A stretch of DNA of 64,000 nt from positions 33,036-97,035 of the forward strand of contig DAOUFM010000129.1 of NCBI GenBank assembly GCA_034429975.1, given 5' to 3'. Both the position numbers and the translations under genes were made by a program. The stretch comes from UBA6170 sp034429975. Lineage in GTDB: Bacteria > Chloroflexota > Anaerolineae > Anaerolineales > Anaerolineaceae. Under the pieces are notes generated by a model, which worked only from the letters and a program-made list of their open reading frames with translations, was not told the origin of the DNA and searched no databases. Of this stretch, positions 34,420 through 41,693 are shown piece by piece (position 1 is the stretch's first letter; each line of letters begins with the position of its first letter).

Positions 34420-36452
34420 TGGCTGAATTATACGGAGTAGCTGGGAAAATTGCCCGTGTTGATTTAACAGCGGGAACGGTGTCGGTAATTGAACCTGATG
34501 AGAAAGTATATCGGAAATTCCTGGGTGGGTCAGCCTTAGGTGCATATTATCTTTTTAAAGAAGGTATATATGACCCTAATCTGGATCCGTTAGGGCCTGA
34601 TAATCTTCTCCAGTTCATGGTCGGTCCAGTGACCGGAGGTAGCCCGAATGCAAGAATTACCTTGGTCACTAAAAGTGCTTACAACTTTTTCTGTGCTTCC
34701 ACATGTGGCGGTCATTTTGGTGCAGAATTAAAATTTGCCGGGTGGGATGGTATCCAGGTCGTCGGAAAAGCATCCAAACCGGTTTATCTTGCCGTTGTCG
34801 ATGACAAAATCGAAATTCGGGATGCCAGCCATGTATGGGGAATGGGTGTTGAAGAAGCAGAATTGATATTAAAGAGTGAGGTTTTAGCTGAAACCGAATA
34901 TCGTGAAGGTATGATTCGGGATGCCGACCTTACACCAGAATGGGCGGCTTTGAGACCACCGAAAAGACAAGGTTTGAATAACAAAAGGTTAGCTCATGTT
35001 ATGGCAATTGGCCCTGGTGGTGAGAATCAGGTTTGGTACTCCTGTGTGGTTACTGAAGGAGCTCGTGCTGCTGGTCGTTATGGAGCTGGTGCAGTGATGG
35101 GTTCAAAGAACCTTAAAGCAGTAGTTGTCCGTGGAACGAAAGGACATAAATTAGCAGACAAAAAAACCTTTTTAGCCCTAATAAACGGTTTGCAAAAGAC
35201 AGAATTGAAAAACATTCAACGCCGTTTATATGGAACAACTGGCGCAGGTGGAGCCCACTCTTATGTAGAAGATGGATACCCTATTCGCAACTGGCAGTGG
35301 TGCTCCTGGTCAGATCCAAATATGAGATCAATTGCCGGACCGTTCATTGATAGTGCAAGTTTTGTACGTCATCAATCGTGTTACGGTTGTAATATGCCTT
35401 GTCTGAAACCTGTAGAAATTACCAGCAAAGATCCAATGTTGAATGGGGTCCTGTCAGATATGCCGGACTGGGAGGCCATGGGAATGGTTGGTGGAAACCT
35501 TGGCTATATGGAAATGGAAGGAGCAGACCCAGCACAACCTTTTAAAGGCACCATAAAAGACCAGGCTGAAAATTTAGCTAAACTTCAATATACAACTTTC
35601 TTACATGACAATTACAGTCTTGATTTTATTGAGGGAGGAAATAACCTGGCACTGTTGATGGAACTTATCCAAAGAGGGTTCATCGATAAAACTGATCTCG
35701 ATGGGATAGATTTAAAATGGGGCGATGTTCACGCTGTAGACGCGCTATTTAAAAAGATTGTTTATCGAGAGGGAATTGGCGATAAGTTAGCACAAGGAAC
35801 ATACGAAACCGCTCGCTATTTTGCTGAATTAAAAGGCAAACCGGAAATTTTAGATTATAGCCAGACAGCCCATTTTTATGGGCAACCCGCTCATGGGACT
35901 CGTAGCCCGGTTAAGAAGAATGCCCTAGAATATGTGACGGTTAATCGGCCATGCTCTCATGTGGGCGGTGGCGGCGCCGGCTTTGCAAAGGATGATTATG
36001 CAGCAGCAATTACGGACCAAAATGAAGTAGCAGCGACTAACTCTCTGGTTTTTTGCTATTTTTCTCAGGGAGAATGGGGAAGTTTTAAAATCGATCTTAT
36101 CAAAGCTGCAACCGGTTGGAACGATTTCACGATAGAAGAATTGCGAGAAATAGGTGCTCGTGAATATGCATTATCCCGCCTTTTCGATGTCCATGTTCGC
36201 CAATTAAAGGATCCAAAAGCCGAATGGGATCGGCAGACACCCCCACGCTGGTTTAATGATCCCTTGCCGAATGGTCCATTTAAAGGCTCTCAATCTTATG
36301 ATGGTAAACCAGATGTTTTATATAACGAAGCTTTACCCGCATACTGGAAAGAGCGTGGATGGACTGAGGATAAGGGTATCCCTACGCAGGAGACTCTTAA
36401 GAAACTAGGCATTGAGGATATCGCTGGTGATATCGCTGCGAAACATATGTAG
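34419..36452 (+). CDS. AOR-family tungsten oxidoreductase, copy 1
   Basis: 677 residues. Homologous to aldehyde:ferredoxin oxidoreductase and to YdhV/BamB-type proteins, which hold a bis-pyranopterin tungsten (or molybdenum) site and one [4Fe-4S] cluster. Visible are the N-terminal GGSALGAYYLF, the pterin-binding regions around RITLVTKSAYNFFCASTCGG and AGRYGAGAVMGSKNLKAV, the cluster motif CYGCNMPC (residues about 328-335) and the fourth Cys in NSLVFC. It has no signal peptide; export would be by hitch-hiking on the Tat ferredoxin. The substrate is unknown: aldehydes, aryl-CoA or other carboxylates are possible within the family. A second, clearly paralogous pair follows. Confidence 0.9.
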   Translation: MAELYGVAGKIARVDLTAGTVSVIEPDEKVYRKFLGGSALGAYYLFKEGIYDPNLDPLGPDNLLQFMVGPVTGGSPNARITLVTKSAYNFFCASTCGGHFGAELKFAGWDGIQVVGKASKPVYLAVVDDKIEIRDASHVWGMGVEEAELILKSEVLAETEYREGMIRDADLTPEWAALRPPKRQGLNNKRLAHVMAIGPGGENQVWYSCVVTEGARAAGRYGAGAVMGSKNLKAVVVRGTKGHKLADKKTFLALINGLQKTELKNIQRRLYGTTGAGGAHSYVEDGYPIRNWQWCSWSDPNMRSIAGPFIDSASFVRHQSCYGCNMPCLKPVEITSKDPMLNGVLSDMPDWEAMGMVGGNLGYMEMEGADPAQPFKGTIKDQAENLAKLQYTTFLHDNYSLDFIEGGNNLALLMELIQRGFIDKTDLDGIDLKWGDVHAVDALFKKIVYREGIGDKLAQGTYETARYFAELKGKPEILDYSQTAHFYGQPAHGTRSPVKKNALEYVTVNRPCSHVGGGGAGFAKDDYAAAITDQNEVAATNSLVFCYFSQGEWGSFKIDLIKAATGWNDFTIEELREIGAREYALSRLFDVHVRQLKDPKAEWDRQTPPRWFNDPLPNGPFKGSQSYDGKPDVLYNEALPAYWKERGWTEDKGIPTQETLKKLGIEDIAGDIAAKHM

Positions 36453-36475
36453 TTTGGTCTAGAACTTTAAGGATT

Positions 36476-36512
36476 ATCGAGGCTCAAATTATTTTTATAA
36501 AAGAGCCTCGAT
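36476..36512 (+). terminator. Hairpin after AOR copy 1
   Basis: ATCGAGGCTC (36476-36485) pairs with GAGCCTCGAT (36503-36512), followed by a weak T-rich tail. A longer version with the same core sequence follows copy 2, indicating it was duplicated with the genes. Confidence 0.6.
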
Positions 36513-36915
36513 TACTCTTTTCTGAAAATCGCAAAAAAATAAGGCCATCAGAAATTATCTAAAATTTATATAACCCAGAAGAGCTATATAAAATCGCCTG
36601 TTTGATTATAAAAAATAGCCCTTTATAATATTTTTTTCACGGCGGAATTTTGTTATCCTTTATATGATAAAAGAATCCTTAATTTTCACCTTCAAATTTG
36701 TTTTAAAACTATTAAGAAAGACCTAATCCATGCATTCTAGCAAACAATAAGGTTTCATAATGAATGTACAAAAATCCTGATTTCACTCGGGACGGTATTC
36801 GTTAAAAATAAATTCAAAAAAAGGAGAAAAATATAAGAACTAAAAATTACTTGTTTGATTAAATGTCGTTGAAGCAATTTGATAGCCCAACATTTTATTA
36901 AAGGAGGCAATAAAT
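36513..36915 (+). promoter_or_regulatory. Promoter and long leader of tungstoenzyme unit 2
   Basis: TAACCCAGAAGAGCTAT (36571-36587), then 15 bases to TTGATT (36602-36607), 16-base spacer, TATAAT (36624-36629). The layout equals that before unit 1 base for base. The leader of about 280 bases again contains an isolated AAAGGAG (about 36821) not followed by a real gene. The actual start at 36916 has AAAGGAGG. No other feature seen in this stretch. Confidence 0.6.
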
Positions 36916-37752
36916 ATGGCTGAAGTAAAAAGAAGAGATGAGGCACCCAAGCCAGCTAAAGAACCCAAAAAAGAAAAAGAAGGCACCCCATCCGCTGGTG
37001 TGTCGCGACGTGAATTTCTAATCGGTTCTGGAGCAGGGGTTGCCGGTCTCGTAATTGGCGGTGTTGTAGGTAGCCAATTAATTGGCAAACCAAAAGCACC
37101 CGCTGTTGTTGTCCCTGAGGGTGAGGCTCCAGCCGGAGGTGCTGAGTCACCCTATAAAACCGGATATACACTGGTATTTGATGCTACTCGATGTACGGGT
37201 TGTAATTTGTGTGCAGTAGCTTGTTCTGAAAAGTATGGCGCTTTTCTACACCCGGAAGAAACAGCCAATGTAATGAATCTTGAATTGGCAAGAATTCGTC
37301 CAATGCGATTCCAATATGTGGATGTGGTAAATTTCTGCAATTATTGTACTTTGGAAGAATGGGCAGAGGGTTCCTCCAAATTCCCATGCGAAGCGGTATG
37401 CCCTGAAGAAGCAATTATCACAGTTCCAGAAGGTGAAGGTGTCGAAGGTTATTACGGTATGGGATACAAATGGGTGGATCGGGATAAATGCTTGGGCGTT
37501 GACAAATGCTGGCGCTGTGCTGAAATTTGTGAAGACCAATTCGCCAGTGGCATCTCTTATGACCCGATCGATCGCAAAGCTCAAGTATGTAGCCGCTGTG
37601 GTGGTGACCCGGAATGTGTCAAAGCTTGCCCCGAAGACGGCGCGCTTACATGGGTACCAGCAGCCAGAAATGGTCGTTATTTTGCAAACCGGCCTGCGGA
37701 CTACGCGGAACTACTATACCGAAAAATCTATAGTAAGGTGAGGTATCTATAA
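36916..37752 (+). CDS. Tat-exported four-cluster ferredoxin subunit, copy 2
   Basis: 278 residues, collinear with copy 1. The same twin-arginine signal VSRREFLIGSGAG is present and all four cysteine groups are kept (CTGCNLCAVAC, CNYCTLEEWAEG with CEAVCPEEA, CLGVDKCWRCAEIC, CSRCGGDPECVKACP). The central region from CEAVCPEEA to ACPE is nearly identical in the two copies. Most differences are in the linker after the signal and in the C-terminal tail. It overlaps the next AOR gene by one base, as in copy 1. Confidence 0.9.
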   Translation: MAEVKRRDEAPKPAKEPKKEKEGTPSAGVSRREFLIGSGAGVAGLVIGGVVGSQLIGKPKAPAVVVPEGEAPAGGAESPYKTGYTLVFDATRCTGCNLCAVACSEKYGAFLHPEETANVMNLELARIRPMRFQYVDVVNFCNYCTLEEWAEGSSKFPCEAVCPEEAIITVPEGEGVEGYYGMGYKWVDRDKCLGVDKCWRCAEICEDQFASGISYDPIDRKAQVCSRCGGDPECVKACPEDGALTWVPAARNGRYFANRPADYAELLYRKIYSKVRYL

Positions 37753-39785
37753 TGGCTGAATTATTTGGAATGACTGGAAAAATTGCCCGCGTGGATTTAA
37801 CTGCGGGAACGGTGTCTGTAATTGAACCGGATGAAAAAATTTATCGAAAATTCCTTGGTGGATCAGCCTTAGGTGCATACTATCTTTTTAAAGAAGGCAT
37901 TTATGACCCAAATCTGGATCCCTTAGGACCTGATAATCTTCTCCAGTTCATGGTTGGGCCTGTAACTGGTGCCGGTCCCAATGCCCGAATTACATTAGTC
38001 ACCAAGAGTGCCTATAATATTTTCTGTGCCTCTACCTGTGGTGGTCATTTTGGTGCAGAAATGAAATTCGCTGGCTGGGATGGTATCCAGGTAGTTGGTA
38101 AAGCTTCCAAACCCGTTTATCTGGCAGTGATGGATGATAAAATCGAAATTCGTGATGCCGGCCATGTATGGGGAATGGGTGTGGAAGAAGCTGAAATGAT
38201 CCTCAAGGCTGAGGTTTTGGCAGAACTTGAAGACCGTGAAGGAATGATTCGCGATGCGGATCTCACCCCGGAATGGGCCGCCATGCGACCTCCCAAAAGG
38301 CAAGGGTTACACGCCAAACGGTTGGCTCATGTAATGGCCATTGGTCCTGGTGGTGAGAATCAAGTCTGGTATTCCTGTGTGGTTACCGAAGGTGCCCGTG
38401 CTGCTGGGCGGTGGGGCGCTGGCGCAGTCATGGGTTCAAAGAACCTTAAAGCAGTGGTTGTGCGTGGAACCAAAGGGCATAAACTGGCTGATAAAAAGAC
38501 CTTCCTGGCATTAGTCAGCCGCATCCAAAAATCTGAACGAGGTGATTATTTTTGGCGATCTTACGGCACAGCCGGTATCGGCGCTGCCTCTGCCTATATT
38601 GAGGATGCATTCCCGATTCGTAACTGGCAATGGTGCTCTTGGGCGGATCCGTCCGTAAAAGCTGCAACAGGACCATTCATGGACCAGGTCAGCTTTGTTC
38701 GTAAAGTCGCTTGCTATGGTTGTAATATGCACTGCCTTTACCCGGTGGAAGTAACCAGTGAAGATCCATTGTTAAATGGAACATTATCCGACATGCCGGA
38801 CTGGGAAGCCATGGGAATGGTCGGGGGTAACCTGGGTTACCTGGAAATGGAAGGATCAGATCCTGGTCAACCATTCACAGGTACTACCAGAGATCACGCT
38901 GAACACCTGGCTAAAATGCAATACACTACTTTCCTGCATGACAATTATGGTCTGGATTTCATTGAAGGTGGTGGCAACCTGGCACTGGTTATGGAACTGG
39001 TTCAACGAGGTTTCATCGATAAAAATGACTTGGACGGTATTGATTTGAAATGGGGTGATGTTCACGCTGTAGACGCTTTATTAAAGAAGATTGTTCATCG
39101 AGAAGGTATTGGCGATAAGTTAGCTCAGGGAACTTATGAAACCGCTCGTTATTTTGCGGAATTAAAAGGTAAACCCGAGATCATGCAATACAATGTAACC
39201 GCTCATCATTATGGACAACCCGCTCATGACACCCGCTCCCCGATAGACAAGGATGCTTTGGAATACGTAACGGTTAATCGTGCCTGCGCTCACACAGGCG
39301 GAGGAACTGCAGGATTTAAAACCAAAGATTATGCAGCAGCAATCGCTGGTCAAAATGTTAATGCTGCTCAAAACTCTCTGGTTCACTGCCAATTCCCGGC
39401 TGGTCATTGGGCTGGAAGCCGAATTGATCTGGTAAAAGCAGCTACTGGCTGGAGTGATTTCAGTGAGGAAGACCTGCAGTTGGTTGGCGCACGAGAATAT
39501 GCTTTGTCACGCTTGTTTGAAATTCATATTCGTCAATTGAAAAATCCCAAAGAGGAATACGATAAGCAGGTTCCATACCGCTGGTTTAATGACCCATTAC
39601 CAACTGGACCACAAAAAGGCGCTGTTGCATATGAGGGCAAACCGGATAAACTTTTCAACGAAGCTTTACCTGCCTATTGGAAAGAACGTGGCTGGACGGA
39701 AGACAAAGGTATTCCTACCCAGGAAACTCTCAAGAAACTAGGTATTGACGACATTGCTGCTGATATTGCCGCTAAACATTTGTAA
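37752..39785 (+). CDS. AOR-family tungsten oxidoreductase, copy 2
   Basis: 677 residues, the same length as copy 1 and aligned without gaps. Cofactor-binding segments are conserved, including CYGCNMHC and NSLVHC for the [4Fe-4S] cluster. Divergence concentrates in three places: residues about 255-330 (for example IQKSERGDYFWRSYG against LQKTELKNIQRRLYG), the segment QYNVTAHHYGQPAHDTRSPID, and the region around NSLVHCQFPAGHW. These flank the active-site entrance in AOR structures, so the two enzymes may differ in substrate. Transcribed from its own duplicated promoter. Confidence 0.9.
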   Translation: MAELFGMTGKIARVDLTAGTVSVIEPDEKIYRKFLGGSALGAYYLFKEGIYDPNLDPLGPDNLLQFMVGPVTGAGPNARITLVTKSAYNIFCASTCGGHFGAEMKFAGWDGIQVVGKASKPVYLAVMDDKIEIRDAGHVWGMGVEEAEMILKAEVLAELEDREGMIRDADLTPEWAAMRPPKRQGLHAKRLAHVMAIGPGGENQVWYSCVVTEGARAAGRWGAGAVMGSKNLKAVVVRGTKGHKLADKKTFLALVSRIQKSERGDYFWRSYGTAGIGAASAYIEDAFPIRNWQWCSWADPSVKAATGPFMDQVSFVRKVACYGCNMHCLYPVEVTSEDPLLNGTLSDMPDWEAMGMVGGNLGYLEMEGSDPGQPFTGTTRDHAEHLAKMQYTTFLHDNYGLDFIEGGGNLALVMELVQRGFIDKNDLDGIDLKWGDVHAVDALLKKIVHREGIGDKLAQGTYETARYFAELKGKPEIMQYNVTAHHYGQPAHDTRSPIDKDALEYVTVNRACAHTGGGTAGFKTKDYAAAIAGQNVNAAQNSLVHCQFPAGHWAGSRIDLVKAATGWSDFSEEDLQLVGAREYALSRLFEIHIRQLKNPKEEYDKQVPYRWFNDPLPTGPQKGAVAYEGKPDKLFNEALPAYWKERGWTEDKGIPTQETLKKLGIDDIAADIAAKHL

Positions 39786-39806
39786 TCTAATCTAGATAAT
39801 CGAACG

Positions 39807-39849
39807 TGATCGAGGCTCCAGAATGGTTAAAAATATGGAGCCTCGATCA
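39807..39849 (+). terminator. Hairpin after AOR copy 2
   Basis: Perfect 14-bp stem TGATCGAGGCTCCA (39807-39820) / TGGAGCCTCGATCA (39836-39849) with a 15-base loop; no long T run. It is homologous in position and core sequence to the hairpin after copy 1. Confidence 0.6.
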
Positions 39850-39880
39850 GGATATTTAATAAAAATACATTGAAGAGCCT

Positions 39881-40810
39881 ATGAATGAAAATCTAAGTAA
39901 GAATTACAAATTATTATTTGAACGGAATTATGGTATTTTTTCAGAAGAGGAACAAGAACGTTTACGAAAAGCCAAAATTCTAATCATTGGTAGTGGTGGA
40001 ATTGGGGGTGTTGTTGCTATTTTATTAGCGCGGAGTGGATTTGAGCGAATAACCATTTATGAGTTTGATACTTATTCCACTTCAAATATTAATCGACAAA
40101 TTTGTTGTTTTGAAGATACGATTGGAAAAAACAAAGCGCAAGTTGTTAAGGAATCCATTAAGCAAATAAACCCAGTGGCTGAAGTAAATGTGATTGATCG
40201 ACCTTTAATGCCTGAGGAAATTCATTCTGTCATTCAGCAGTCTGATTGGGATGTGATCATGCCGGCTGCAGATCATTGGCCATTGAGTGTTTCCATGCTG
40301 GATGCCTGTGTAGATCATAAAGTGCCGGCAATTATGTCTTATCCAGCCGGAGCGCTTGGCAGAGTATGCTCTTTTATGCCTGGTGGAGTTTACGCATCTG
40401 AATGTTTGACGATGCCCTATAAGGCTACGTATGAAGAATTAAAAGTTTTCATGGAGAACCCTGAAAATCGAAGTGTCCTCCATTATTACCGAAAAGATGG
40501 CGGTTGGACAAAGGAATGGTTTGATGGTTTCTGTGAAGGGAAATTGCCACATCCACAAATTGGCCCAATAGTCTGGATTACAGCATCTTTAGCTGCGATG
40601 GAGATTATAAAAATTGTGAGCGGTCGATGGAAGCCTGTTGCTGCCCCTTATTTCTGGAATATCACTCCAGCTGGGGGACGGATTGCCAAGTTCAGCATGG
40701 GTAGGAGGTTGATGTCACGCGTGATGCAAAAGGATTGGGGTAAGGCACTAATCCCATTTTTCGCAAAAAGACAAGGCCTAGTTAAAGTTTTTACCCGGAT
40801 GATCAGATAA
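39881..40810 (+). CDS. ThiF/MoeB/HesA-family adenylyltransferase (E1-like)
   Basis: 309 residues. Nucleotide-binding glycine-rich loop IIGSGGIGGVVA (about 35-46), the Arg/Asn signature NINRQICCFEDTIGKNKAQV and a conserved DVIMPAADHW segment mark the E1 superfamily that adenylates the C-terminal Gly of MoaD/ThiS-like carriers. The usual CxxC zinc pairs of MoeB are not clear. Because it sits between tungsten enzymes and moaA, it most likely serves dithiolene sulphur insertion for the pyranopterin cofactor. No MoaD-like gene is in the window. Confidence 0.85.
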   Translation: MNENLSKNYKLLFERNYGIFSEEEQERLRKAKILIIGSGGIGGVVAILLARSGFERITIYEFDTYSTSNINRQICCFEDTIGKNKAQVVKESIKQINPVAEVNVIDRPLMPEEIHSVIQQSDWDVIMPAADHWPLSVSMLDACVDHKVPAIMSYPAGALGRVCSFMPGGVYASECLTMPYKATYEELKVFMENPENRSVLHYYRKDGGWTKEWFDGFCEGKLPHPQIGPIVWITASLAAMEIIKIVSGRWKPVAAPYFWNITPAGGRIAKFSMGRRLMSRVMQKDWGKALIPFFAKRQGLVKVFTRMIR

Positions 40811-40825
40811 AAAATGAGGAGCAAC

Positions 40826-41347
40826 ATGAAAAAACTGAAATTCGGAATAAACCCGCTCACATTTTTATCAGCTATTCTTCTATCTCTTTCCTTAATTTTT
40901 CCCTGGTGGACACTGGATGTTTCCGTAATGCCGCGTCCGACAAATATTTACCCTTATTTGATTGATGGCCCTGCCAGCGAATTTATTGGTTACAAACGTA
41001 GTTCAATTATGACGATTTTATTTATTCTTTTACTGGTTTGTATTTTTCTGTTTATTTTAGGCTCTTTCTTAAAAGGAAAGGGTTTTGCAATTACGAATAT
41101 AGTTTCTGGAGCCCTGGTAGCTTTAGCAATCTGGCGTTTTTTGGTCAGAATTGGAGGTGTAGCCGCTATGTACGAAGTGCCTATTCAAGGAAGCGGTGTA
41201 GGAAGTTACGGAGGATTCGCTCGGGTTGATGTGTACAGCCAAATACAACCCGGGATTTATCTCGCAGCCCTGGCAGCTATTATTGGAATCCTTTCTGGAA
41301 TTTTTCATAAAAAATTAACCAACAAATTTAGTTTGAATTGGCTGTAA
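40826..41347 (+). CDS. Small four-helix membrane protein, function unknown
   Basis: 173 residues from ATG 40826, preferred because AGGAG lies 4 bases upstream; an ATG at 40814 sits on top of that site. Four hydrophobic segments (about 8-27, 55-75, 82-103, 140-160) flank an outside loop with PWWTLDVSVMPRPTN and another with Gly-rich EVPIQGSGVGSYGG. No cofactor histidines in an obvious bis-haem pattern. It lies between the E1-like gene and a cytochrome c lipoprotein, so it may be a membrane piece of the redox module. Confidence 0.7.
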   Translation: MKKLKFGINPLTFLSAILLSLSLIFPWWTLDVSVMPRPTNIYPYLIDGPASEFIGYKRSSIMTILFILLLVCIFLFILGSFLKGKGFAITNIVSGALVALAIWRFLVRIGGVAAMYEVPIQGSGVGSYGGFARVDVYSQIQPGIYLAALAAIIGILSGIFHKKLTNKFSLNWL

Positions 41348-41403
41348 AAAAAGCGATAATTAAAATAAGATTAAAAAAAGGATTATTGGAATGGAGGTAG
41401 AAA

Positions 41404-41679
41404 ATGAAAATTAAATATTTATTGATTGTAATTCTAGTGATTGCTGTTTTTGTTTTAGCTGGGTGCAAATCTGAAGCAGCACCTACACCGCATCCAGGAG
41501 AGGCATTGGTCCAATCGAAATGTAGTACCTGTCATGGGATTGCACAGGTCAACAATGCAAAATATTCCCGCGATATATGGCAGGCCACGGTAGACCGCAT
41601 GGTTTTATCTGGTATGGAAGTTACGGATGAACAAAAAGCTCAAATCGTGGATTATTTAGCTTTGCGTGATTCTAAATAA
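41404..41679 (+). CDS. Monohaem cytochrome c-like lipoprotein
   Basis: 91 residues. Lipobox VLAGC (Cys21) places it on the outer face of the membrane. One haem-binding motif CSTCH (Cys40, Cys43, His44), with Met66 or Met71 as possible distal ligand, followed by a helix typical of small class I cytochromes. GGAGG precedes the start. It is followed 14 bases later by the RdhA-like gene and could pass single electrons between the membrane polyferredoxin and exported enzymes. Haem maturation genes are not in the window. Confidence 0.87.
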   Translation: MKIKYLLIVILVIAVFVLAGCKSEAAPTPHPGEALVQSKCSTCHGIAQVNNAKYSRDIWQATVDRMVLSGMEVTDEQKAQIVDYLALRDSK

Positions 41680-41693
41680 TTATTTTCTCTTTA

